DNA of 64,000 nt from Chelonobacter sp050613185 (GTDB lineage Bacteria > Pseudomonadota > Gammaproteobacteria > Enterobacterales > Pasteurellaceae): NCBI RefSeq assembly GCF_050613185.1, contig NZ_CP192511.1, forward strand, positions 2,642,910 through 2,706,909, given 5' to 3'. Below are positions 25,880-33,894 of the stretch, in pieces (position 1 is the stretch's first letter; every line of letters begins with the position of its first letter). The notes under the pieces are model-generated. The model was not told the origin of the DNA and did no database searches. It saw only the letters and a list, made by a program, of their open reading frames with translations. The position numbers and the translations under genes are program-made.

Positions 25880-25902
25880 ATTATCTTACGGCTAAAGATA
25901 AT
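25880..25902. promoter_or_regulatory. Palindrome upstream of inner binding-protein gene
   Basis: ATTATCTTA-CGGC-TAAAGATAAT forms an imperfect inverted repeat about 22 bp upstream of the start codon. It could be an operator or a leader hairpin. It does not match the TrpR box found before the paralogue. Confidence 0.45.
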
Positions 25903-26007
25903 CAAAATCCGTAATAAAATCAATACAACCGTAATAGAAATTATCCACCCTGAAGCATTAATGCCAATTTGCTCACAAATCAGGAAAAATAAGAAAGCAT
26001 AGAATGT

Positions 26008-26047
26008 AAAAAACCGCACTTTGCGTTAATTGAACACAAAGTGCGGT
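26008..26047 (-). terminator. USS inverted-pair terminator between the two binding-protein genes
   Basis: AAAACCGCACTTTG and CAAAGTGCGGTT arms (right arm 26036-26047) flank a 12-base loop, 21 bp downstream of the outer binding-protein stop, with an A-run giving U in the leftward transcript. Confidence 0.75.
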
Positions 26048-26068
26048 TGAAATGAAAATCAAAAAATA

Positions 26069-27046
26069 TTACGGATTAATCACGCGCGTGGCTTTCTCCA
26101 ATAATGCTTGCGGCAGTTCAACGCCCTGCGATTTTGCCGCCTGCGGATTTAAATACAAATCCTGATCGGGCATGCGGATGGTTTCCAGTTCAGACACTTT
26201 CGCGCCACGCAAGACTTGCGCCGCCATTTTGCCGGTTTCGACCCCGATATGATATTGATTTGTCGCCAACGCTGCGATTGCGCCGCGCTCCACCGAACCA
26301 AAATCCGCTGCGATTAACGGGATCTTATTTTCCACCGCTACTTTGTATAACGCATCATACGCCGATACTACATTATTATCGGTCGAGGTATAAATCACCT
26401 GCACTTTGCCGATTAAGCTGCGCGCGGCGGTGCTGATGTCCACCGTGCGCTGCGCCGGGACTGCCAATACGCTGAGCCCTTGTTTCTCCGCTGCGACTTT
26501 CAGCATATCCAACACCGCCACCGAATTGGCTTCACCCGGGCTATACACATAACCGATTGACTTCACGTTCGGCACTAACGTTTGAATCAACTCAACTTGC
26601 GGCTCTAATGGAATTTGATCGGAAACACCGGCAACATTACCGGTATTTTTGCCCCACTGCTTCACCAATTTCGCCGCAATCGGATCGGTAATCGCACTAA
26701 AAATCACCGGAATTTGACGGGTTGCCGCCGCTACCGGCTGCGCACTCGGCGTGGTAATCGGAATAATCACCGCCGGTTTATCGCCGACAAATTTACGCGC
26801 AATCTGCCCGGCGGTCGCCGAACTGCCTTGCGCATTTTGGTAATCAATTTTAATCGTTTTGCCATCGACAAAGCCTTCATTTGCCAATTGGTCGATGATC
26901 CCCTTGCGAATTTCATCCAATGCCGGATGTTCGACAATCGCCGTGATTGCCACTCTTTGTTGAACACTTTTTTCAGCGTGTGCGGCGCTAAAAAACAGTA
27001 AACCGCCAAGTGCGGTTGCGAGTAAGGTTTTGCCTAATTTCATCAT
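26069..27046 (-). CDS. ABC transporter substrate-binding protein (TrpX/DUF534 family), outer copy
   Basis: This 325-residue DUF534/TrpX-type binding protein is paralogous to the one at 24890-25858. It has a signal peptide ending AHA-EKS (about residue 24) and shared landmarks AITAIVEHPALDEIRKG, IDYQNAQGSSATA, VIYTSTDNNVVSAYDALYK and GVETGKMAAQVL. It is followed by a USS-pair terminator, so it may form its own transcript. A near-match to the trp operator (27074-27091) lies 28-45 bp upstream of the start. Tryptophan or a related aromatic compound is the inferred ligand. Confidence 0.85.
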   Translation of the reverse strand: MMKLGKTLLATALGGLLFFSAAHAEKSVQQRVAITAIVEHPALDEIRKGIIDQLANEGFVDGKTIKIDYQNAQGSSATAGQIARKFVGDKPAVIIPITTPSAQPVAAATRQIPVIFSAITDPIAAKLVKQWGKNTGNVAGVSDQIPLEPQVELIQTLVPNVKSIGYVYSPGEANSVAVLDMLKVAAEKQGLSVLAVPAQRTVDISTAARSLIGKVQVIYTSTDNNVVSAYDALYKVAVENKIPLIAADFGSVERGAIAALATNQYHIGVETGKMAAQVLRGAKVSELETIRMPDQDLYLNPQAAKSQGVELPQALLEKATRVINP

Positions 27047-27073
27047 TCAATCCTTTTGTCGATTTGTATTGTT

Positions 27074-27091
27074 GTACTAGTTTGCTAGTAT
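27074..27091. promoter_or_regulatory. TrpR operator-like palindrome
   Basis: GTACTAGTTTGCTAGTAT matches the E. coli trp operator core GTACTAGTTAACTAGTAC at 15 of 18 positions. It lies 28-45 bp before the binding-protein start codon, where a repressor could block a promoter. Tryptophan-dependent repression of the importer is inferred. Confidence 0.75.
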
Positions 27092-27264
27092 AGTGATTTT
27101 GAAATGAAATTCAACGCCTTCTTGCTTTTTTATTCGAAAATGTGATCACCGTTTCAGTTGCACAAAAAATAGCAACAGGATAAAATCGCCGTCCCTTTAT
27201 ACCGCACTTTGCTTTTTATAAGGCAAAAGGTATAACCTGACCTGACATCAGAAATAAGAGACAG

Positions 27265-28641
27265 ATGATGAGCCAAACGAATTTCAAACCGGAACTGCTT
27301 TCGCCGGCCGGTTCACTCAAAAATATGCGCTATGCCTTTGCTTACGGCGCGGACGCGGTGTATGCCGGACAGCCGCGCTACAGCCTGCGCGTGCGCAACA
27401 ACGAATTTAACCACGCCAACCTGAAAATCGGGATTGATGAAGCCCACGCCCTCGGCAAAAAGTTTTATGTGGTGGTGAATATCGCACCGCACAACTCCAA
27501 ACTGAAAACCTTTATTCGCGATTTGCAACCGGTAATTGATATGAAACCCGACGCGCTGATTATGTCCGATCCGGGTTTGATTATGTTGGTGCGCCAACAT
27601 TTTCCTGAGATGGATATTCACCTTTCGGTGCAAGCCAATGCGGTGAACTGGGCGAGTGTCAAATTTTGGCAACAAATGGGGCTGACGCGGGTGATTTTAT
27701 CGCGTGAGTTGTCGCTGGATGAGATCGCTGAAATCCGCCGACAAGTGCCGGAAATCGAACTGGAAATTTTCGTACACGGTGCATTATGCATGGCATATTC
27801 CGGGCGCTGCCTGTTGTCGGGTTACATCAACAAACGCGATCCGAACCAAGGCACTTGCACCAATGCCTGCCGTTGGGAATATAACGTGAAAGAAGGCAAA
27901 GAAGACGAAATCGGCAATATCGTCAATCCGGATCACCTGATCGAAGTCAAAAACGTCGCGCCTACGCTGGGCGAAGGCAAACCGACTGACAGTGTGTTTC
28001 TCTTAACCGAAAGCCAGCGCCCTGACGAAGAAATGACCGCATTTGAAGACGAACACGGCACCTATATTATGAACTCGAAAGATCTGCGCGCGGTACAGCA
28101 CGTTGAGAAGCTGACCGCACTTGGGGTTCATTCATTAAAAATCGAAGGGCGCACCAAATCATTCTACTACTGCGCACGCACCGCACAAGTCTATCGCAAG
28201 GCAATTGACGATGCCGCCGCCGGTAAGCCGTTTGACGAAAATTTAATGCACACCTTGGAATCGTTGGCACACCGCGGTTATACCGAGGGCTTTTTGCGCC
28301 GCCACACCCACGATGAATATCAAAATTACGACTACGGCTACTCGATCTCCGAACGGCAACAATTTGTCGGCGAATTCACCGGCGTGCGTAAAAACGGCAT
28401 GGCGGAAGTGGCGGTAAAAAATAAATTCCTGCTTGGCGACGAAGTCGAACTGATGACCCCGAAAGGCAATATCGTGTTCAAGATCAACAAAATGCTCAAC
28501 CGCAAAAACGAAGCGGTTGAGGTTGCGCCGGGCGACGGACATTTTGTGTTTTTAGAGGTACCTGAAGATATCGAGCTGAACTATGCGTTATTAATGCGCA
28601 ACTTGGTCGATAGCAACACGCGCAATCCGCATAAGAAATAA
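27265..28641 (+). CDS. trhP: tRNA uridine-34 hydroxylation protein TrhP (YegQ, peptidase U32 family)
   Basis: This 458-residue U32-family protein resembles E. coli YegQ/TrhP, which makes 5-hydroxyuridine at the tRNA wobble position using prephenate. Landmarks are ELLSPAGSLKNMRYAFAYGADAVYAGQ at the N-terminus, VQANAVNWASVKFW, EIFVHGALCMAYSGRCLLS and RDPNQGTCTNACRW (Cys residues for a probable Fe-S cluster). SLKIEGRTKSFYYCA and a C-terminal beta-domain follow. The start could be either of two adjacent ATG codons (27265 or 27268). Confidence 0.9.
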   Translation: MMSQTNFKPELLSPAGSLKNMRYAFAYGADAVYAGQPRYSLRVRNNEFNHANLKIGIDEAHALGKKFYVVVNIAPHNSKLKTFIRDLQPVIDMKPDALIMSDPGLIMLVRQHFPEMDIHLSVQANAVNWASVKFWQQMGLTRVILSRELSLDEIAEIRRQVPEIELEIFVHGALCMAYSGRCLLSGYINKRDPNQGTCTNACRWEYNVKEGKEDEIGNIVNPDHLIEVKNVAPTLGEGKPTDSVFLLTESQRPDEEMTAFEDEHGTYIMNSKDLRAVQHVEKLTALGVHSLKIEGRTKSFYYCARTAQVYRKAIDDAAAGKPFDENLMHTLESLAHRGYTEGFLRRHTHDEYQNYDYGYSISERQQFVGEFTGVRKNGMAEVAVKNKFLLGDEVELMTPKGNIVFKINKMLNRKNEAVEVAPGDGHFVFLEVPEDIELNYALLMRNLVDSNTRNPHKK

Positions 28642-28675
28642 ATGTGAAATTTAACAAAATATTTCATATTTGTTA

Positions 28676-28703
28676 TTGATTTGTGAAATTAGATAAGTAT
28701 AAT
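28676..28703 (+). promoter_or_regulatory. Predicted sigma-70 promoter for a small RNA
   Basis: TTGATT (28676-28681) and a perfect TATAAT (28698-28703) are 16 bp apart. Just upstream lies an imperfect palindrome TAACAAAATAT/ATATTTGTTA. There is no coding sequence downstream on this strand before a terminator. Confidence 0.6.
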
Positions 28704-28709
28704 AGCGCC

Positions 28710-28770
28710 ATACCCTAAAAAAGTATGACTCCAAATATATTTGCCCTTCCTTGCGGAGGGCTTTTTTTTT
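28710..28770 (+). ncRNA. Predicted intergenic small RNA
   Basis: A start about 7 bases after the TATAAT box would give a transcript of about 60 nt. It has a small 5-prime hairpin (ATAC/GTAT around CCTAAAAAA), a single-stranded AU-rich middle, and an intrinsic terminator GCCCTTCC-TTGC-GGAGGGC followed by nine T (28743-28770). It lies between trhP and the convergent DUF554 gene. The terminator might also serve trhP, but the independent promoter argues for a separate RNA. No known family was recognised. Confidence 0.5.
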
Positions 28771-28789
28771 GCCTTGAATTCAGAGAAAA

Positions 28790-29476
28790 CTAAAGGAAGA
28801 ACGAAAACCCAATCGCCAATAGCGGTGCCAGCATAAAATTAGCGACGCGGATTTTGGTGATTTTCAGCATATTTAAGGCGATGGCGAGAATCAGCAAGCC
28901 GCCGACGGTGCTCATTTCATTGATTGCCTGTGCGGAAAGATAGGGACTGATTAAGCTGGCACTGAGTACGATAATGCCTTGATAAATCAGAATTGATACC
29001 GCCGAAAACGCCACGCCTATTCCCATGGTGGACGCAAACGCAATCGACACCATGCCGTCAATCACCGCTTTGGCGTATAAAGTTTGATGATTGCCGGCAA
29101 GCCCGCTTTCCAACGAACCGACCATGCCCATTGCGCCGACACAAAACAGCAGCGACGCATTGACAAAACCTTCGGCAATCGCCAATTCGCCTTTGCCACG
29201 ATTAACTTTAGTTTGCACCCAGTCGCCAAGTGCGGTCAACTTGCTGTCTAATTTCAACAGTTCCCCCAGAATCGCACCAAGCACAATCGAAGCAACGATA
29301 ATAAAAATATTACCGCCGCCAATCAGATTCTGCACCGCAACATAGGCAACACACAGCGCCAAGCCTTGCAACACACTGTCGATAACCTGCGTTTTTGCCC
29401 GGCTCGCCAACAAACTGCCAACGACTCCACCGACGACCACTAAGCCCGCATTAGCCAATACTCCGGATAAAATCAT
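28790..29476 (-). CDS. DUF554 membrane protein (YqgA-like)
   Basis: This 228-residue inner-membrane protein with about six to seven hydrophobic helices matches DUF554 (YqgA). Typical stretches are NAGLVVVGGVVGSLLASR at the N-terminus, VGAMGMVGSLESGLAGNH and IDGMVSIAFASTMGIGVAFSA. Its function is unknown in the family. It is transcribed leftward, starting 16 bp after the dgt stop, so it probably shares an operon with dgt and yfbR. Confidence 0.85.
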   Translation of the reverse strand: MILSGVLANAGLVVVGGVVGSLLASRAKTQVIDSVLQGLALCVAYVAVQNLIGGGNIFIIVASIVLGAILGELLKLDSKLTALGDWVQTKVNRGKGELAIAEGFVNASLLFCVGAMGMVGSLESGLAGNHQTLYAKAVIDGMVSIAFASTMGIGVAFSAVSILIYQGIIVLSASLISPYLSAQAINEMSTVGGLLILAIALNMLKITKIRVANFMLAPLLAIGFSFFL

Positions 29477-29492
29477 TTTTCTCTTCGCTTTA

Positions 29493-30848
29493 TTATAATT
29501 GTTGGTACACTTTCAGCGCATAGGCGTCGGACATACCGGCGATGTAATCACAGATAATCCGTTTTTTATCACCGTCGACCGCACTTTGCCAACGTTTGGC
29601 GGTATTTGGCGGCAGCAAGCGCTGCGGATCAGATTCGAAAATTTGGAATAACTCAGATAAAATCCGCTGTCCTTTATATTCGATCCGTTGCGTATCGACA
29701 TGACAAATCACATATTGCCAGACAAATTTTTTGAAAATACTTAGCACTTCCACCACTTCCGATGGCAACTCCGCATTATAACGCAGTAACGGATCGTTTA
29801 AGTTTTGGTTGATTTTCCAACGGGCGGAAGTGATAAAATAATTCACCAACGCCCCAATCGCATTTTTGCGCTGATAGTGATGTTCGGAAAACAGCTTTTC
29901 GCTCAACTCATCAATATGTTGTTGAACCCAAACGGATTGGCAATTTTTCAGTTGTTGATACGCCTGCTGCCACTGTTGCAGATTCACCACCCCGACCACA
30001 ATCGCATCTTCCAAATCATGCACCGCATAGGCAATATCGTCCGCCAATTCCATAATGCTGCAATCCAATGATTTATACACGGTTTTCAACCTGTCTTGCG
30101 GCGTTTGCCGCGCTTGCCGATAGCGGCAAAATTCATCACGATCTGCGCGGCTTAACGGTTGCAGCAGCCAATCAAACACTGCAGAATCATCGCGGAACAA
30201 ACCCTTTCCCGGTTTCCAATTGCGCATATTGACATAGCGCGGATCAGTCAAGTGCGGTTGCAGACCGCACTTGGCATATTGCGGCGAAGCGTCATCTAAA
30301 ATCGTCGGGTATTTCACCACGCCTAAAATCGCGCGACGGGTCAAATTCATCCCGGCTTTTTCGGTGTACGGCTCTAATTTGGTAATCAGACGAAAAGTCT
30401 GGGCATTGCCTTCAAAACCGCCGGCTTGCGACATCATATAATTCAACGCCACTTCGCCGCCGTGTCCGAACGGCGGATGTCCGATGTCATGGGCAAAACA
30501 GAGGGTTTCGATCAGGCTAATCGGCGGCAACAACGGTTTCAGCATTTTCTGTAACTCATGTTCAGCGATATTCAACTGCGCCGATAACGCTTGAAACGGT
30601 TCGCTTAAACCCAGTTGCGCCGCCAAGCTGCTGCCGATTTGCGCCACTTCCAACGAATGGGTTAAGCGGGTACGATAAAAATCATTTTCGCCCACCGCAT
30701 GAATTTGCGTTTTTGCCTGCAAACAGCGAAACGCCGCCGAGTGCAAAATCCGCCCGCGATCGCGCTGAAACGGCGAACGGTGATCATGCTCCCGTTTGGG
30801 ATCGTCGATATAGCGTTGTTTCCACTCTTTTTTTATTGTGATTGCCAT
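29493..30848 (-). CDS. dgt: Deoxyguanosinetriphosphate triphosphohydrolase-like HD protein (Dgt)
   Basis: This 451-residue HD-domain dNTP triphosphohydrolase removes tripolyphosphate from dGTP or related dNTPs. Key residues are H in TRLTHSLEVAQIG, HD in FAHDIGHPPFGHGGE and the later D in ELADDIAYAVHDLEDA. The length fits the family of dGTPase-like proteins. A tight USS inverted pair (30249-30273) lies inside the coding sequence. yfbR, another nucleotidase-type HD protein, lies 29 bp upstream, so the cluster concerns deoxynucleotide pool control. Confidence 0.88.
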   Translation of the reverse strand: MAITIKKEWKQRYIDDPKREHDHRSPFQRDRGRILHSAAFRCLQAKTQIHAVGENDFYRTRLTHSLEVAQIGSSLAAQLGLSEPFQALSAQLNIAEHELQKMLKPLLPPISLIETLCFAHDIGHPPFGHGGEVALNYMMSQAGGFEGNAQTFRLITKLEPYTEKAGMNLTRRAILGVVKYPTILDDASPQYAKCGLQPHLTDPRYVNMRNWKPGKGLFRDDSAVFDWLLQPLSRADRDEFCRYRQARQTPQDRLKTVYKSLDCSIMELADDIAYAVHDLEDAIVVGVVNLQQWQQAYQQLKNCQSVWVQQHIDELSEKLFSEHHYQRKNAIGALVNYFITSARWKINQNLNDPLLRYNAELPSEVVEVLSIFKKFVWQYVICHVDTQRIEYKGQRILSELFQIFESDPQRLLPPNTAKRWQSAVDGDKKRIICDYIAGMSDAYALKVYQQL

Positions 30849-30877
30849 TCTGCCCTCTCAGACCGCACTTTGCCTTT

Positions 30878-31474
30878 TTACAGGCTCAATTCATCTAACG
30901 CTCGTCCAAAACTCGGCACGAACACCGTTAAAAAATAGTTCATTTCTTCGCTTTTCCACTCATCAAGCAAACCTTCTAGCCGTTTCAACGCCGGAATAAA
31001 TTCTTGATTGCCGTGTTCCAACTCGGTGCGGGCTTTGATGTAAGCGCAAATCACATCCGCCTGCTTCACCAAGTGTTTATCTTGCGGGCTAATCAGTTCG
31101 GCACACAGCAACGGCGCAAAATCCGCTTGTAATGCCTGCGGCAGTAAGCGCAACAAATGCTTTTCCGCTTCGACCTCAATCCGTTTATAGGCTTCGGTAA
31201 TCTGCGGGTTAAAATATTTGACCGGTGTCGGCAGATCGCCGGTAAAAATCTCACTGCTGTCATGATACATCGCAATCAGCGCAATCCGCTCCGGATTAAC
31301 CGTGCCATTAAAAAAACGGTTTTTAATCAACGCCAAGGCATGCGCCACAAACGCCACTTGCAAACTGTGTTCCGCCAAATTCTCTTTATCGATATTGCGC
31401 ATCAGCGACCAACGCCGGATTAACTTCAAGCGATCCAAACAGGCAAAAAAATGGCTGGGTTGAACATCTAACAT
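30878..31474 (-). CDS. yfbR: 5'-deoxynucleotidase YfbR
   Basis: This HD-domain phosphohydrolase removes phosphate from deoxynucleoside 5-prime-monophosphates. From the ATG at 31474 it is 198 residues, close to E. coli YfbR (199). A GTG nine bases upstream is an alternative start. Motifs are RWSLMRNIDKENLAEHSLQVA, MYHDSSEIFTGDLPTPVKY (HD pair) and the late KQADVICAYIKA. It lies 29 bp upstream of dgt in the same direction, forming a yfbR-dgt-DUF554 transcription unit. Confidence 0.92.
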   Translation of the reverse strand: MLDVQPSHFFACLDRLKLIRRWSLMRNIDKENLAEHSLQVAFVAHALALIKNRFFNGTVNPERIALIAMYHDSSEIFTGDLPTPVKYFNPQITEAYKRIEVEAEKHLLRLLPQALQADFAPLLCAELISPQDKHLVKQADVICAYIKARTELEHGNQEFIPALKRLEGLLDEWKSEEMNYFLTVFVPSFGRALDELSL

Positions 31475-31603
31475 AACGTACACGCCTTATTTCAATATAA
31501 AAACAAAAATCCCTCTATTTCCGATATGGTAAGCCGAAACCAGACTTATATACAGAAAAAAGAGAGATTTTTTATATTTTTATGTTATGCCGATAAATGC
31601 CGT

Positions 31604-32512
31604 TTAATTCGATTCGCTGCCGTAAACCACGATTTCTACACGGCGGTTTGGTAAATTACACGCCGTTTTGGCAGCAACGTTTTTACCATGTTCCGCTTCA
31701 CAATTCGGCACTACCAAATCTCTTTCGCCATAACCTACCGCCGTGGTTGGAACAGTAACCCCCGCATTCATCAAAACTTCACGGATCGCATGCGCACGTC
31801 GTTCAGACAGTTTTTGGTTATATGAATCGGAACCGACCGGATCAGTATAGCCATTCACTTCAATCTTGCTGATAGCTTGACGGGTGATCCCTTTGATTTT
31901 CGCTGCAAATTCCTGCACATTACGCTTACCTTCCGGCAATACATCGTTATAGCTGTGTTTATTTAACGGAAAAGTCGCATTGGCATTTAATAATTTAGCA
32001 TCCAGAACATATTCGTTTTGATTACAAGCACTTGGCAGCACACGTGAGATAGTCTGCGACTGCATTTGCAACAGCTTCACTTCTTCAAATCCCACTTCCG
32101 GCTCAACTCGCTCAAACATTGGCGAACCATCATTTCTCGCCTTTTTAATTTTAATATAAGTCACTTGCCGGCTTGGCGTCACAAATTTCACACCTTGAGT
32201 CCGATTACCGCCTTTACTGTTTGAGCTAAAAGAAGAGGTCATCAAATTACGATCTGCACATAAAATAATTGGACTGAAACCATTTTCTAATAAAGAAGTT
32301 TGATAATCACCATTTACATACACATTCACCGCCGGTCCTTGTACATCGGAGCCACGATAAAAAACAACGAGTCCTTGATTAGTTGCTAAATCTTCTGTAC
32401 TGACAGAGGCGGGAATATAATTCTGCCACGTCTCTAACGGTCTGCCAGAGTGGGGTAAAGAACAAGCACTCAGTGCTAGCACCGTGCTTAAAAGTGCAAT
32501 GTATTTTTTCAT
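31604..32512 (-). CDS. OmpA-domain lipoprotein with a shared VVFYR-type N-terminal domain
   Basis: This 302-residue predicted lipoprotein has lipobox LSAC with Cys17. Residues about 30-190 form a domain shared with two other proteins in this window (55181-56086 and 32787-33695), marked by NQGLVVFYR, VNVYVNGDYQTSLLENGFS and VTYIKIKKARN. Residues about 195-300 are an OmpA/MotB peptidoglycan-binding domain (NGYTDPVGSDSYNQKLSERRA, NRRVEIVVYG). The likely role is an outer-membrane lipoprotein tied to the cell wall. OmpA-type proteins often accompany type I secreted adhesins, and the three copies here flank three such proteins, so a link to adhesin export or retention is plausible but unproven. Confidence 0.8.
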   Translation of the reverse strand: MKKYIALLSTVLALSACSLPHSGRPLETWQNYIPASVSTEDLATNQGLVVFYRGSDVQGPAVNVYVNGDYQTSLLENGFSPIILCADRNLMTSSFSSNSKGGNRTQGVKFVTPSRQVTYIKIKKARNDGSPMFERVEPEVGFEEVKLLQMQSQTISRVLPSACNQNEYVLDAKLLNANATFPLNKHSYNDVLPEGKRNVQEFAAKIKGITRQAISKIEVNGYTDPVGSDSYNQKLSERRAHAIREVLMNAGVTVPTTAVGYGERDLVVPNCEAEHGKNVAAKTACNLPNRRVEIVVYGSESN

Positions 32513-32629
32513 CAGGATTCCCTTTATACAGTTACTTGATATTAATGTAATAATTGGTAAATAATTGTTTGCATTTATAGCATGATTTATATTTTCACTT
32601 AATCTAATCTAAGTACAAGATATAAAAAA

Positions 32630-32767
32630 AGCTGATCTAAATGATCAGCTCAGGCTAATATCATTTCCCTCCCTCCCCATTTTTCTTGCGAAAAACGGTA
32701 CTCCCTCCGCCCGCGGAGGGAGAGAAGTCAGTTTGTCAGCAATCTCAGCTGATCTAAATGATCAGCT
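32630..32767. repeat. Two identical 21-bp hairpins flanking a palindromic repeat element
   Basis: The 21-bp sequence AGCTGATC-TAAAT-GATCAGCT occurs at 32630-32650 and again at 32747-32767 in the same orientation. Each copy is an 8-bp stem with a 5-base loop. Only the left copy is followed, reading leftward, by a T-run and so looks like the functional terminator of the gene ending at 32787. The composite palindromic element (32667-32726) lies between them. Confidence 0.85.
32667..32726 (+). repeat. Solo copy of the GC-rich composite palindromic repeat
   Basis: This 60-bp element has three parts: CCCTCCCTCC, an imperfect hairpin CCATTTTTCTTGCGAAAAACGG, and the palindrome CTCCCTCCGC-CC-GCGGAGGGAG. 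The same composite occurs, inverted, at 62138-62198 beside a DUF559 gene with only a few base differences. No gene accompanies it here. Confidence 0.85.
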
Positions 32768-32786
32768 TAAAGCACACTTTGTACTA

Positions 32787-33695
32787 TTATTGAATCGCAT
32801 AAACCGTAACTTCAACCCGGCGATTCGATTGATCGCAGGCTTCGCGCATTTTAGTGTCTGTCGGGTTGCGCTCAGCGCAATTTTTGGAAACTAATTGCTG
32901 CGAACCGTATCCAGTAACTTCCATTGGAAATTGGACTCCTTCACGTTGTAATAAATTGAGTACGGTTTTCGCTCTGTTGGCGGATAGTTGTCTACTTATA
33001 GCCGGGCTTTCATCCGGGGCGCTGTGTCCGCTGATAACAATATGGCTGATATGGCGCTGATCCAACCGCTTCAGATCGGCTGCCAAATCAAGAATTTCTT
33101 CCTTCCCTGCCGGAAACATTCCCGCTTGATCCGCCCTGCCGCTTCGAAATAACGTTCTGGCAGATAATGAGAAATTTTGCAAAACGGTTTTTTCCCGACA
33201 TTCCGTCGCCGGGATCACCCGTGATAGCGTTTGCTTTTGTTCTGACATCTTTTGGATTACCCGCTCACCAGTTTCCGCATCGACACGTTCAAATTCCGGC
33301 TCACCATTATTACCGCGTACCACTTTGATAAAACTGCTCCGTTTAGCCGGAACAATAAAATAGATCCCTTCATCTTTATTCGCGAACGTAGTGTTACTGC
33401 TAAATGCGGTACTAAAAAAATGAGCCTGAGCACACAATGCAATAGCCTTATAATGATTTGGCAATAACGAAGCATGATAATCCCCATCAACATAAATATT
33501 CACTGCCGGTCCAGTGATTGCATTCGCATCACGATAAAAAATAACTTGCGATTGATTATCTTCTAACGTTTGCGAATTAAAAAACGTCGATGTGTGAGTC
33601 AACCAACGTTCAAATAATGGTTTTTGCTGCGTTGCCGTCGCACCAACGCTCCATACAAGTGCTATCACGGCAGTCGCAATGATATTTTTGTTCAT
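32787..33695 (-). CDS. Exported OmpA-domain protein related to the flanking lipoproteins
   Basis: From the ATG at 33695 (AGGGCG upstream) this is a 302-residue protein. The signal peptide appears to be the ordinary type (ATA-TQQ, about residue 22) because no lipobox Cys is present, unlike its two relatives. The N-terminal domain matches them (SQVIFYRDANAITGPAVNIYVDGDYHASLLPNH, IKVVRGNNGEPEFE). The C-terminal OmpA-like domain is more diverged (SGHSAPDESPAISRQLSANRA, NRRVEVTVYA) and lacks the usual D in the TD position of the peptidoglycan-binding motif. The open frame extends 102 bp upstream, but that segment has no signal-peptide character. Confidence 0.75.
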   Translation of the reverse strand: MNKNIIATAVIALVWSVGATATQQKPLFERWLTHTSTFFNSQTLEDNQSQVIFYRDANAITGPAVNIYVDGDYHASLLPNHYKAIALCAQAHFFSTAFSSNTTFANKDEGIYFIVPAKRSSFIKVVRGNNGEPEFERVDAETGERVIQKMSEQKQTLSRVIPATECREKTVLQNFSLSARTLFRSGRADQAGMFPAGKEEILDLAADLKRLDQRHISHIVISGHSAPDESPAISRQLSANRAKTVLNLLQREGVQFPMEVTGYGSQQLVSKNCAERNPTDTKMREACDQSNRRVEVTVYAIQ

Positions 33696-33894
33696 ATTCG
33701 CCCTAATTTTTATAGTATGCCCGTGTCGTATTAAACCGAATGCTTCAATACTCAAAAGAATAAAATCAGAAATTTTTGCTTTTTTGTAAAAATACATATT
33801 TTATTGTGTTATTTTACGTTTTTATTACCTGATTGCCAATCAAAACCGCACTTTGTTATCTTGATAGCATAAGCCTATAACTTGAATGAATCCC

